Source: Campylobacter porcelli (GTDB lineage: Bacteria > Campylobacterota > Campylobacteria > Campylobacterales > Campylobacteraceae). From it: a stretch of DNA of 64,000 nt. The position numbers were made by a program, and so were the translations under genes. Below are positions 38,901 through 47,150 of the stretch, one piece after another; position 1 is the first letter of the stretch, and each line of letters begins with the position of its first letter. The stretch lies in NCBI RefSeq assembly GCF_002139855.1, contig NZ_CP018789.1, forward strand, positions 1,178,001 to 1,242,000, read 5' to 3'. The notes beneath the pieces are model-generated. The model had not been told where the DNA came from, ran no database searches, and saw nothing but the letters and a program-made list of their open reading frames with translations.

Positions 38901-39149
38901 TTTTGCAAGGTCGCCTTTTGTGCCTTTGACTTCTATCATTACAGGTAGATTTTTGAGCGTTGCTGTCTGGATAAAAAGCTTAATATCTGGGCGATTTACG
39001 CCATCGCCACCTTTTTTGCTTGGGGCTTTATTTAAAGCTTCATCAATGCTTTCATTTATGATTTCAGTTTTTGTGTAGTATTTTAAATTTAGCTTTTTAA
39101 GCTCAGCTTTTGCGTGGTCTTCGATTTTTTCTTCTATGCTTTTTGCCAT
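35985..39149 (-). CDS. Single-chain type IIG restriction-modification enzyme, phase-variable (ON)
   Basis: 1054 residues joining nuclease, methyltransferase and specificity parts. N-terminal nuclease: NRPDIKLFIQTATLKNLPVMIEVKG (PD...ExK). Methyltransferase: motif I YAMGSGGFLIS and motif IV LLNPPYSADG of the N6-adenine type. C-terminus: two HsdS-like target-recognition domains separated by repeated helices (GEIDFDFMENFI occurs twice, about 800 and 1020). A G9 run in coding direction (plus-strand C9 at 36545-36553) encodes WGGV at about residue 866, between the two domains; it is in frame now. A slip would remove the second recognition domain. The target sequence cannot be read. It lies where pglD might be expected. 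Confidence 0.88.
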   Translation of the reverse strand: MAKSIEEKIEDHAKAELKKLNLKYYTKTEIINESIDEALNKAPSKKGGDGVNRPDIKLFIQTATLKNLPVMIEVKGTKGDLAKFDDEGNIANQNSKNEPNYSNISKYALNGAIHYADAVTFYSDFADCIAIGINGYENSGKITIEYAVYLVSNPKIYKKLGDFSDLSFLASSDLDDLIKNCELSQEEIEAKTAQIENEMEVRLKNLNETIHHTYGVAVQYRVEIVVGIIMANLGIANHISPLALNDLKGENTPNSNDGKIILNKISDYLEHKNLNSTKKDMILRELTKVFIDTNLWKSQNGQSRLKQIYKIVLENVMPYLKNNKYHLDFTGQLFNVLNRYVDIPDGEKNDVVLTPRYVTDLMAKLCEVNKDSFVWDYAMGSGGFLISSLKLMLADAKNSINSSSELEDKLFHIKSKQLLGVELRPDICLLAILNMILMGDGSANVINTDSLINYEGNYQDQSTPFPANVFLLNPPYSADGKGFNFVEKALSKMKSGKAAVLIQENAGSGNGLPYTKEILKHSTLKASIKMSDIFCGKAGVQTAIYLFEVGRPHNEKSIVKFIDFSNDGYSRQNRKKSGLNVNLKDADNAELRYAEIVDIVLDRKKSSDFYNEANGTLILDTISLNGKDWTFGQHKKIDTKPTLNDFKKCVSDYLAWEVAQILKKDSPSSVNSMLINKHNSIKWQEFEIKKLFESFNGNFDIKKEHINGLGEYVITAGLGENGILGKTDIKAKIFDENTITIDMFGNAFYRNFKYKMVTHARVFCLKPLFEITPKQGLFIANSFHFLKYKFGYENMCSWAKIKNEKILLPTKNGEIDFDFMENFIAELEAERVRELEAYLKATGLKDYELTQNEKDALAKFDEFSKWGGVEREFKIGDLFDKLSAKFLGKGDKFKAVSKIKTTEFFVPVVYCKFGDNGIMYWAKKDDFETYKNVISIVYNGVIATGKVYAQQHETGILAESYFIKFKNCEIDFKINLFFQCVLEKVLYPKYSRDFLATWNDKVENDVISLPITANGEIDFDFMENFIKAIQKLIIKDLVIWSQKKIEATKQVVGL
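36545..36553 (-). repeat. G9 (C9 on plus strand) phase-variation tract in the type IIG gene
   Basis: Nine C on the plus strand, read as TGG GGG GGG GTA in the gene (W-G-G-V). Current length keeps the frame open to the full 1054 residues. Confidence 0.9.
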
Positions 39150-39245
39150 TTTATGCCTTTTAAATTTGATTATAAATTATAGTAAAAAAATTTAAAAAGC
39201 AAGATAAAAATCTTTGATAAATTTATATATAGTTTCTGTAAAATT

Positions 39246-39282
39246 AAACTCTTAAAAGAACATATAACCACTTTAAGAGTTT
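39246..39282. terminator. 11-bp inverted repeat between pseH and the type IIG gene
   Basis: AAACTCTTAAA (39246-39256) and TTTAAGAGTTT (39272-39282) are perfect complements. It lies downstream of pseH and upstream of the restriction gene, consistent with a terminator for pseH. Confidence 0.5.
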
Positions 39283-39378
39283 ATAAAATCTATCAAGAGT
39301 AAAAAGCTTAATAAAACAAGCTATTTACACTCTCATCGTGATATACTCTACAGATTACTTCGCCAAAATAGCTAAATT

Positions 39379-39852
39379 CTAAAATTTACGACTAAAATAT
39401 ATCATCAAATCGCTCTTTTTATATATCTCAAATCCAAATTTTTGGTATAAATTAATAGCTTTTGGGTTATTAGCATAAGCTTTAGCTAAAATCTCTTTAA
39501 CCTTTAAATGATTAAAAGCGTAATCAACTATACTACTCATCAAAATATCCCCCATTTTGCGTAAATTTGGGTTAGCATAAAGGCCAAATTCGCATTTTCG
39601 ACTATCTATATTTATAAATGAGATAACTCCGATTGGCTCACTATCTTGATATACCAAAAAATATAGTTTATCGCTACTATTTTTTAATGAATTTATGAAA
39701 TTTAGATGTTCGTCCCATTTTATGCTTTTATTTATCATATATTGTGCGATTTTAGGATCATTTCTCCACTTATATACTAGCTCTATTTGAGAGTTATTAA
39801 AATCTTTGAAATTTAATAACTCTACTTTATTAATCACGCTCTTTTCTAGCAT
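39379..39852 (-). CDS. pseH: UDP-4-amino-4,6-dideoxy-AltNAc N-acetyltransferase (pseudaminic acid synthesis)
   Basis: A GNAT acetyltransferase of 157 residues closely following C. jejuni PseH: ELVYKWRNDPKIAQYMINKSIKWDEHLNFI, LVYQDSEPIGVISFINIDSRKCEFGLYANP, and NPKAINLYQKFGFEIY. It makes the diacetylated precursor of pseudaminic acid, which glycosylates flagellin in campylobacters. GAGGAG precedes the ATG, and the gene overlaps the upstream small gene by 23 bases. Other pse genes are not in this window. Confidence 0.88.
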   Translation of the reverse strand: MLEKSVINKVELLNFKDFNNSQIELVYKWRNDPKIAQYMINKSIKWDEHLNFINSLKNSSDKLYFLVYQDSEPIGVISFINIDSRKCEFGLYANPNLRKMGDILMSSIVDYAFNHLKVKEILAKAYANNPKAINLYQKFGFEIYKKSDLMIYFSRKF

Positions 39853-40069
39853 CTATCTCCTCACTTTTATCGATCCAGCCATACTCGCACCACTCAAATT
39901 TAATATCATCGATATTTTTAAATTTATTACACTCCCATTTTTCCATGCCCAGCATTCGCATTGTCTTGCCATATCTATAGCTCTCTTTTTGCTCTTTTGT
40001 CTTTGGTTTGTGAAAAATTATCGCATTTAATGCTACTGATATTAGGCATAATATCGCTATTTTTCTCAT
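39830..40069 (-). CDS. Small putative exported protein
   Basis: 79 residues with a hydrophobic N-terminus (MRKIAILCLISVALNAIIF) and a charged remainder containing two cysteines (MEKWECNKFKNIDDIKFEWCEYGW). No family recognised. It starts at the base before the ligase gene ends and overlaps pseH, so it sits in a four-gene run exonuclease-ligase-this gene-pseH. Confidence 0.6.
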   Translation of the reverse strand: MRKIAILCLISVALNAIIFHKPKTKEQKESYRYGKTMRMLGMEKWECNKFKNIDDIKFEWCEYGWIDKSEEIDARKERD

Positions 40070-40885
40070 CTATTCGCCCCTTTTAACCCTTAGAAATATT
40101 GGAAATCTTGGTTTATTATTTTTAGTTAAATTTTGAAATTTATATGTGATTATGGTGCCTATCTTTGGCGGATTTGTTCTTATTTCATCGCTAAATCCAG
40201 AGCCGATTTTAAACGCAACCTTACTAAATATATCCACGCATTCAAGAGATCCCATCTTGCCTTCTAATCTCCCTTTTCCGCCATTTATAGCTACTATTTC
40301 GCACTCGCTATCACGCCATTTTTTTATCTTTAAGATTGATGAGCTACGACCGCTAGTATATTTAGCATTTGGATCACGCACCACTATACCCTCTCCACCA
40401 TTTGCTACTACCATATCCAAAAAGGCAAAAGCGTGATTATTATCCTTAATTTCAATCTGCTTAATAGCGCTTATAAACTCACTTGGGTTTGAGCTTAAAA
40501 AGCTATTTAAATAATCCATTTTTTGATATAAATTCCCATCAAATCTAGGCAGATCAAATACCATATATTTAATTCTCTCCCATGCCTTATCATCTGGGAT
40601 TTCATCCAATACAGCTGAGGCGATAAACTCAAATTCACCCACCCCACTCCACAGCTCTCCATCAAGGGCAAAATCTGGTAGAGCTTTTATAAATTTATCT
40701 GGAGCATTGATAGTGTTTCCATTACGGCTTTTTAGCTCTTTGCCATCCCAAATAGCACGCACACCATCATACTTTTGGCTCATTACCCAACCACTTAAAT
40801 TCTCATCTTTATACTCTTTAAGTAGCATAACCTCCCCAAAAGAGATAGCACAAAATAGCCAAAATAGTATTAAAAATCTAATCAA
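40070..40885 (-). CDS. Exported ATP-dependent DNA ligase
   Basis: 271 residues. After a signal peptide (MIRFLILFWLFCAISFG) comes the nucleotidyltransferase motif QKYDGVRAIWDG with adenylation Lys38, then SRNGNTINAP, ALDGELW, GEGIVVRDPNAKY and LKIKKWRD, followed by an OB-fold end. This is the minimal ATP-dependent ligase found in many epsilonproteobacteria and Pasteurellaceae, thought to act on DNA in the periplasm, perhaps during uptake. It is additional to the NAD-dependent LigA of replication. Ends immediately before the next gene. Confidence 0.87.
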   Translation of the reverse strand: MIRFLILFWLFCAISFGEVMLLKEYKDENLSGWVMSQKYDGVRAIWDGKELKSRNGNTINAPDKFIKALPDFALDGELWSGVGEFEFIASAVLDEIPDDKAWERIKYMVFDLPRFDGNLYQKMDYLNSFLSSNPSEFISAIKQIEIKDNNHAFAFLDMVVANGGEGIVVRDPNAKYTSGRSSSILKIKKWRDSECEIVAINGGKGRLEGKMGSLECVDIFSKVAFKIGSGFSDEIRTNPPKIGTIITYKFQNLTKNNKPRFPIFLRVKRGE

Positions 40886-40887
40886 CT

Positions 40888-41691
40888 CTACCTCATTCTA
40901 TTAAGTTCATTTTCTATATATTCACAAAATACAGAAGTATAGCTCATATCCGGTTTTTGTGTGTTTAGATAGTGGCTCATTATGCTTAAATAATCTATAT
41001 AATCATCTATATTTAGCTTTCCTCGGAGTAACTCATACTTCAAAAACAGCCAATATGTATTTAGCGTATCAGACTCACAATACTCATCAATCTTATCTTG
41101 CTTATTGCCATAATACAAGCTCATCACCTCATCGCCACAAACATCATATTTACCGGGCAAATTTAAACTAGCACAAAGCAGATCAAGCTTTAGCCCACTT
41201 ACAGCCTTAAAATCACTAATGTGATCTAGCAAATCTAGGTGAAAAACCCCATCATAACGACTTCTATAATTACACCACTTATCCTTGCCACTAACTCTAT
41301 CATTAGTGCTAAAATACTCGCTAGCATCGATATTATACCGCATAGCTCTAATCATCAGCATAGGTAGGTCAAATCCCCTGCCATTATAGCTAATCAATCT
41401 TGGATTATGCTCGTTGATAAATTTGATAAATTCAGATATTTTCTCTTTTTCGCTACTACCTGCAATTGTAGATACTCGCTTAAATCTACCAAATTCATCA
41501 GCAATTACCGCACTAATTGTAACAACTTTATGAAAGCAAACAGGTAAAAACTCATTCCCACTTTGCTCTTTTTGCGCTTTTAGTGCTATCTTTGCCACGC
41601 TCTCATCATCGCCTTCATAGCCATAAGCTGCCCTTAAAGAGTCGCTATCTGGCACAGTTTCACAATCAAAAACACAGATATATCCGCTCAT
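40888..41691 (-). CDS. Predicted 3'-5' exonuclease, PolB-like DnaQ fold
   Basis: 267 residues. The exonuclease I motif is CVFDCETVPD (Asp, Glu), motif II RLISYNGRGFDLPMLM, and motif III EYCESDTLNTYWLF, matching the PF10108-type predicted PolB-like exonuclease. Metal-dependent removal of 3' nucleotides is expected. Two bases separate it from the DNA-ligase gene. It diverges from waaC with 60 bases between. Confidence 0.82.
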   Translation of the reverse strand: MSGYICVFDCETVPDSDSLRAAYGYEGDDESVAKIALKAQKEQSGNEFLPVCFHKVVTISAVIADEFGRFKRVSTIAGSSEKEKISEFIKFINEHNPRLISYNGRGFDLPMLMIRAMRYNIDASEYFSTNDRVSGKDKWCNYRSRYDGVFHLDLLDHISDFKAVSGLKLDLLCASLNLPGKYDVCGDEVMSLYYGNKQDKIDEYCESDTLNTYWLFLKYELLRGKLNIDDYIDYLSIMSHYLNTQKPDMSYTSVFCEYIENELNRMR

Positions 41692-41751
41692 AGATTACCA
41701 ACTTTTAATCAAATTTGGATAGAATAATAGCAAAAAATCTTGGAAAATTAG

Positions 41752-42717
41752 TTGAAAATAGCAATTATTAGATTATCAGCCCTTGGGGATATAATTCATA
41801 CTAGCATCGTGATACAATTCATTAAAAAGCATTTTAAAAACGCAGATATTACTTGGTTTGTCGATGAGAAATTTAGCTCAATTTTAGAGCTTATAGATAA
41901 TATTAATGTCGTTTCTGTGCCTTTAAAGAGTAAAAAATTTTATAAAAGTTATAAAATTCTTAGGCAATTTAGCGGTAAATTTGATATTATCATTGACTTT
42001 CAAGGGCTTATAAAATCAGCAATTATAGCTAGAATTTTAGGCAAAAATATCGCTGGATTTGATAAAAATAGCATAAAAGAGCCACTAGCTTCAATATTTT
42101 ATAAAAGCAAATTTAGTATTGATTATAATGAAAATATTATAAGAAGAAATCTAACTCTTGCTAGCAAGGCTTTAGGCTTTAATTTTAGCGATGATGAGAT
42201 TACCCACAAATCTGCTTGTTTTAGCTCAACTAAAGAGCCAAAACCATCACAAACCATCTTAATAGCACCATTTGCAAGCGAACCAAGCAAGTGCTATAAT
42301 AAATTTAAAGATCTTATAAATTTGCTAAAAGATTATGAGATAAATATAATTTCTGGCAACCAAAAAGAGCTACAACAAGCAAGATTAATCGCACAAAATA
42401 CCCACGCTAAGGTGCTAAATCCAATGAGCTTAGCTGAAGTTGTAAATTTTATTTGTAAAGTTGGATTGGTAATTGGCAATGATAGCGGTATTACTCATCT
42501 TGCTTGGGCACAAAATGTAGCTAGTATCACGCTATTTGGCAACCGCCCAAGCCATAGAAATAGCTTTGCTACGCCCATAAATCGCACCATTGATACAGGC
42601 AAGAAAATTGATGCTAGAAATATCAATAAGAGTGATTATTGTATCCATGATATACCAGCAATTAGCGTAGCAAATTTGGCAAGAGAGATTTTAAATTTGG
42701 AGAATTTAAATGGTTGA
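41752..42717 (+). CDS. waaC: LOS heptosyltransferase I
   Basis: GT9 enzyme adding the first heptose to Kdo in the LOS inner core, at the inner membrane cytoplasmic face. MKIAIIRLSALGDIIHTSIVIQFIKKHF, DFQGLIKSA and NDSGITHLAWAQNVASITLFGNRP are characteristic of WaaC. The start codon is TTG. It opens the plus-strand LOS cluster, as in C. jejuni where waaC is followed by the htrB-type acyltransferase. It overlaps the next gene by eight bases. Confidence 0.93.
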   Translation: MKIAIIRLSALGDIIHTSIVIQFIKKHFKNADITWFVDEKFSSILELIDNINVVSVPLKSKKFYKSYKILRQFSGKFDIIIDFQGLIKSAIIARILGKNIAGFDKNSIKEPLASIFYKSKFSIDYNENIIRRNLTLASKALGFNFSDDEITHKSACFSSTKEPKPSQTILIAPFASEPSKCYNKFKDLINLLKDYEINIISGNQKELQQARLIAQNTHAKVLNPMSLAEVVNFICKVGLVIGNDSGITHLAWAQNVASITLFGNRPSHRNSFATPINRTIDTGKKIDARNINKSDYCIHDIPAISVANLAREILNLENLNG

Positions 42718-43573
42718 TTATCTATATTTGGGGCTTTATTATATTTTTAGAGCTATTGCGATTTACACCCCGCAAAATCTCCAACGGCCATTTTTAAACG
42801 CGCTTGCAAAGCTATTTTATAAATTTGATAAAAAGCACACTAATATAATGAGAATTAACCTTAAAATGTGTAAATTTGATAATATAGAGGAGATTATCTT
42901 AAACACTTACCGAAATTTTGCATATTTTGGTATGGAGTTTTTGCGTAATCAAAATAGCACAAAAGAGCAGATTTTAGCTAAAGTTGATTTTAAAAATGAA
43001 AAAATTTTGGATAAATTTAAAGATCGCCCCATCATAATCACCACAGCACATTATGGGAATTGGGAGCTTTTTAGCCTTGCGATGGCGGCGAAATTTGGCC
43101 CTGTAAGCATAGTAGGCAGAAATCTTGATAGCCCTGTGATGGATAAAATTTTAAGCAAAAATCGAAGTCAATTTAATATCAAAGTAATACCAAAAAGCGG
43201 TGGAGCAAAGATGATTATCAAAGCACTACAAAAAAGGCGTCTTCTTGGGATTTTAGTCGATCAAAATATAGATATTAAAGATGGGCTAGAGTGTGAGTTT
43301 TTCTCTAATAAAATAGCTCACACGCACGCAGCTAGTATATTTGCCTCTAAGCTAAATGCGGTGATAATCCCAGCTTTTATCCAAAGAGTTGGTAGTAAAA
43401 ATTTAATTAGCTTTTATGATCCAATTGATATTAACTTAATAAATGGCGATAAGATTAAGATAGCCACCCAGCTTCAAAGCGACGCTACGCAGATGGTTAT
43501 AAGCTCCAAACCAGATGAGTATTTTTGGATGCATAAGAAATTTAAACACTTCTACCCAGAGATATATAAATGA
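42710..43573 (+). CDS. htrB: Lipid A late acyltransferase (HtrB/LpxL-like)
   Basis: Transfers a secondary acyl chain to Kdo-lipid A. The catalytic HX4E motif is TAHYGNWELFSL; further conserved segments are IGILVDQNIDIKDG-like LLGILVDQN and KPDEYFWMHKKFKHF. One N-terminal membrane segment. 287 residues. It is coupled to waaC and the next GT9 gene by overlaps, matching the C. jejuni order. Confidence 0.9.
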   Translation: MVDYLYLGLYYIFRAIAIYTPQNLQRPFLNALAKLFYKFDKKHTNIMRINLKMCKFDNIEEIILNTYRNFAYFGMEFLRNQNSTKEQILAKVDFKNEKILDKFKDRPIIITTAHYGNWELFSLAMAAKFGPVSIVGRNLDSPVMDKILSKNRSQFNIKVIPKSGGAKMIIKALQKRRLLGILVDQNIDIKDGLECEFFSNKIAHTHAASIFASKLNAVIIPAFIQRVGSKNLISFYDPIDINLINGDKIKIATQLQSDATQMVISSKPDEYFWMHKKFKHFYPEIYK

Positions 43574-44631
43574 AAATATTAATTATAAAATTTAGATTTA
43601 TCGGCGATGTATTACTAACTACACCGCTAATCTCAAATCTTAAGGCTCACTATCCTAATGCCTCTATACATTATGCGGTAAATAGCGGCACACAAGCACC
43701 ACTACAAAATAATCCGCAAATTGAGAAAATTCACATTTATGAGCGTGGGATAATCAAAAAAGCAAATATATTTAAAAAAATTTATCTAGAGCTAAGGTAT
43801 GCCTTGGGATTAAAAAAAGAGAAATTTGATATTGTGATAAATACAGAAATGAGCGATAGGGGGCTATTTTTAGCCAAATTTATCGGAGCTAAAACCATAG
43901 TATCACCTAAAGGGAAAAATGGAATTTTAAATAAATTTATAACCCATATCTCAAAACCAAGCGGCCATATAGTAATGCAAAATTTATCTGCTATAAACGC
44001 CCTAAATAAGGAGATTAAAAGCACGAAAGTTAGCCTATATTTTAATGAGTATAATCTAAATTTGCCAAATAATTTTATCCATATTCACCCAATGGCTAGA
44101 TTTAATTATAAATGTGTAAGCGATGAGATAATGGCTAAAATAATTGACTTTTGCGAGATTGAGCTTGATAAAAGAGTGGTTCTAACCTGTGATAAGAGTC
44201 AAAATGAGATTGATAAAATGAAAAATATCCTATCTCTTTGCAAATCTAAGCCAATTGTATTTATGGGGAATTTAACTCTAGATCAAGTGGCATTTTTAAG
44301 CTCAAAATCACAACTCTACATAGGCACAGATACAGCCATAATGCACATAGCAGCAGCAAATGATGTGCCTTGTATAGCGTTATTTGGCCCTAGCTATACT
44401 AGTGCTTGGGGGCCGTGGGATAACTCCAAATCCAAAAGCTACTATAAAGATACAAATGGAATTCAAAAAATGGGTAAGCACACAGTCATTCAAAGCACTC
44501 TAAAGTGCGTCCCATGCGGAAATGAAGGGTGTAATGGCTCACAAATTAGCGATTGCTTAAACACTCTTGATATAAACTGGATTAAAAATGAGATAAAAAA
44601 TAGCTTTATAATACAAATTCAAACTAATTAA
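43570..44631 (+). CDS. GT9 heptosyltransferase-like LOS glycosyltransferase
   Basis: 353 residues of the GT9 family with the start ILIIKFRFIGDVLLTTPLISNLKAHYP and the donor-site block GTDTAIMHIAAANDVPCIALFGPSYTSAWGPW, followed by a cysteine cluster CVPCGNEGC. It resembles LPS heptosyltransferase III/WaaQ-type proteins more than WaaC or WaaF, which are both present separately. The acceptor cannot be assigned. Four-base overlap with htrB. Confidence 0.82.
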   Translation: MKILIIKFRFIGDVLLTTPLISNLKAHYPNASIHYAVNSGTQAPLQNNPQIEKIHIYERGIIKKANIFKKIYLELRYALGLKKEKFDIVINTEMSDRGLFLAKFIGAKTIVSPKGKNGILNKFITHISKPSGHIVMQNLSAINALNKEIKSTKVSLYFNEYNLNLPNNFIHIHPMARFNYKCVSDEIMAKIIDFCEIELDKRVVLTCDKSQNEIDKMKNILSLCKSKPIVFMGNLTLDQVAFLSSKSQLYIGTDTAIMHIAAANDVPCIALFGPSYTSAWGPWDNSKSKSYYKDTNGIQKMGKHTVIQSTLKCVPCGNEGCNGSQISDCLNTLDINWIKNEIKNSFIIQIQTN

Positions 44632-44667
44632 ACCAATTTATAAGCCTAAATATGATAAAATGAAAAT

Positions 44668-45684
44668 ATGAAAAATATAACAATCCTAGAAATAAACTCT
44701 ACAAATAAAAACCAAAGATTTTTAGAGAGGTTAAAATCAGCTTTAAGCTCAAAAGGCTTTAATCCCACAAGTAGAAATTATGATAATATAAAGGGTAAAA
44801 ATCCCATCATAAAACTATTAAAAATAAACAAACTTGCCAAAAAGCAAAAGAGTGATGAGCTATATGTATGCTTAGATAGATTTGATAGTGCTGATATATA
44901 TCTAGCTAGTGATGGAGTACAAAAGATATATAAAAGACTAGATAAATTTTGGTTTTTAAATCCATTAAGTCTTATTAGAAGTAAAATTGAGAAAAACTGC
45001 ATAAACAACTCCGCAAAAATCATAACAAACTCAAACCTAACACGCTATCAATTAGAGACGATTTATGATATAAAACCAAATAAAATTAGCACAATCTACC
45101 CTGGAATTAACCTACCAACCCAGGTGCAAAAAGGCAGTGCTAAAATGCAACTATGCAAAGAGCTTAGCCTGGATATGGAGTTCTCAATTATCCTATTTAT
45201 ATCTAATAATTTAAAAAACGATGGAGTGGCTGAGTTTATCAAGCTATTAAGCCAAATTCAAAACAAGATAAATGCTATAATCATAAGTAGCGATAAATCC
45301 GCTCCAAAATATAGAAAAATGGCTAAAAAGCTTGGAGTTAGAGCAATTTTCAAGCAACCACCAAAAACGCTAAATCGATACTACGAAGCAGCTGATATAT
45401 TTGTTTTACCATCGCTTTATAACCCATTTAGCACCCAAATTTTAGAAGCGTTAAGCTATGGCTCCATATGTTTTACTACTGCTAATAACGGAGCTAGTGA
45501 GATATTAGGCGATGAGTTTATCATAAAATCTACTGATGATACAGCAAAATATATTGATGAGCTTTTAAATAATCACGATTTAATGGTTGAAATATCAGCT
45601 AAAAATATTGAATTAGCCAAGGATTTTACAACAGATAAAAGCCTAAATCAAATAATAAAGGTCATTAGTGAAAATATTCATTGA
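44668..45684 (+). CDS. GT4-type LOS core glycosyltransferase
   Basis: 338 residues. The C-terminal GT4 region is clear: ISTIYPGINLP, RAIFKQPPKTLNRYYEAADIFVLPSLYNPFSTQILEALSYG. The N-terminal half contains YVCLDRFDSADIYLASDGV, recalling WaaG-like core transferases. Sugar donor and acceptor are unknown. It overlaps waaF by 17 bases within the same LOS transcript. Confidence 0.82.
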   Translation: MKNITILEINSTNKNQRFLERLKSALSSKGFNPTSRNYDNIKGKNPIIKLLKINKLAKKQKSDELYVCLDRFDSADIYLASDGVQKIYKRLDKFWFLNPLSLIRSKIEKNCINNSAKIITNSNLTRYQLETIYDIKPNKISTIYPGINLPTQVQKGSAKMQLCKELSLDMEFSIILFISNNLKNDGVAEFIKLLSQIQNKINAIIISSDKSAPKYRKMAKKLGVRAIFKQPPKTLNRYYEAADIFVLPSLYNPFSTQILEALSYGSICFTTANNGASEILGDEFIIKSTDDTAKYIDELLNNHDLMVEISAKNIELAKDFTTDKSLNQIIKVISENIH

Positions 45685-46588
45685 GTTGCCAACTTGGCTT
45701 GGCGATGGAGTTATGAGTAGTGCTGCAATAGCCAATATAAGAGCGAATTTCAAAGATGTGGATTTTACATTTTTTGGCTCACACGCCTCAACGGCTCTAT
45801 TTGAAAAGAGCGGAAATATCATCATAGACAGATCCAAAAAATCCAAATTCCGCCTACTCTATCTATATAAATTCGCCAAATCCCTACCGAAATTTGATGC
45901 TTTCATCAGTTTTAGAAGCCACCTTGCCTCTAAGGCTTTAGCGTTTTTTATAGGCGCTAAAAAAAGCGCCATCTATAAAACAATAAATCCAAAAGATCAT
46001 CTTGTAATTGACTATTTAAATTTCAGCTCCAAAGCCCTAAATATAGATATTTTAACTAATAAATTAGAGCTTGATTTTACCCCAGTTAAATACCCTAAGC
46101 CAACCCTAGGTATAAATCCAGGTGCTACCTATGGAAGTGCCAAAAGATGGTATCCAAGCTACTTTGCCGAGGTGGCGACTGAATTAAGCGATAAATTTGA
46201 TATTGTGATATTTGGCGGGATCGGAGAAAGTGAAATTTGCCATCAAATTAGTGAAATTCTATCTACAAATAGCGTCCCCCACCAAAATCTCTGTGGCAAG
46301 ACAACTATCAGCGAACTAGCTAGTTATATAGCTGGGCTTAAGCTCTTTATCACTAATGATAGTGGCCCCATGCATATAGCCGCAGCTTTCAAAACTCCTA
46401 CCATAGCACTATTTGGGCCGACTAATTTTACTCGCACTAGCCCATATAATAACCCAAATGCTAGACTAGCTCATCTAAGCTTAGATTGTATGCCATGTAT
46501 GAAAAGAGTATGCCCTCTTGGCACTCATGAGTGTATGAAGGCACTAAAACCTGATGTGGTTTTAAATTTAATTAATGAGCTTAACTAA
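45668..46588 (+). CDS. waaF: LOS heptosyltransferase II
   Basis: GT9 enzyme adding the second heptose. [47 protein letters not shown] and [32 protein letters not shown] are WaaF hallmarks. 306 residues. Last gene of the plus-strand LOS set; it converges with gmhA and overlaps it by eight bases. Confidence 0.93.
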   Translation: MKIFIELPTWLGDGVMSSAAIANIRANFKDVDFTFFGSHASTALFEKSGNIIIDRSKKSKFRLLYLYKFAKSLPKFDAFISFRSHLASKALAFFIGAKKSAIYKTINPKDHLVIDYLNFSSKALNIDILTNKLELDFTPVKYPKPTLGINPGATYGSAKRWYPSYFAEVATELSDKFDIVIFGGIGESEICHQISEILSTNSVPHQNLCGKTTISELASYIAGLKLFITNDSGPMHIAAAFKTPTIALFGPTNFTRTSPYNNPNARLAHLSLDCMPCMKRVCPLGTHECMKALKPDVVLNLINELN

Positions 46589-47141
46589 ACGCCCCATCCA
46601 CAGCTGCGCAAATCGTATGAATTATCAAAATATGCATCTCTTGAATTCTAGCCGTGTCATTAGATGGAACTACGATATTTATATCACACGCATCATTCAT
46701 CGCTCCACCGCCCTTGCCACTTAATCCAACGCTTTTTATCCCATTTTCCTTAGCTACTTGGATAGCTTTTAAGACATTTTGACTATTTCCACTAGTGCTA
46801 ATCGCAACTAGCAAATCCCCAGCCCTACCAACTCCGCTAAGTTGCCTTGAAAATACCATATCATATCCATAGTCATTGCCAATAGCAGTAATCGCAGATG
46901 TATCGGTACTAAGTGCTATAGCCCCTAGAGAAGCTCTCTCGCTTTTGTATCTACCTGTAAGCTCAGCGGCAAAATGTTGAGCATCAGCTGCACTTCCACC
47001 ATTGCCACAAATGATTATTTTATTACCATTTTTAAGCGTATCTGTAACGATATTTGCCACCTTCATCACTTGCTCTTCCACAGACAAAACCGAATTCGCC
47101 ACCTCTAAATGCGACCTTAACTCATCACTAAATATACTCAT
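46581..47141 (-). CDS. gmhA: Sedoheptulose 7-phosphate isomerase
   Basis: First step of ADP-heptose synthesis. SIS-domain protein with [40 protein letters not shown] and the end [24 protein letters not shown] at 47147 is possible, but AAAGGG lies at the right distance for the ATG at 47141, giving about 186 residues, the usual length. It follows hldE with three or so bases. Confidence 0.94.
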   Translation of the reverse strand: MSIFSDELRSHLEVANSVLSVEEQVMKVANIVTDTLKNGNKIIICGNGGSAADAQHFAAELTGRYKSERASLGAIALSTDTSAITAIGNDYGYDMVFSRQLSGVGRAGDLLVAISTSGNSQNVLKAIQVAKENGIKSVGLSGKGGGAMNDACDINIVVPSNDTARIQEMHILIIHTICAAVDGAFS

Positions 47142-47150
47142 AATCACCCT

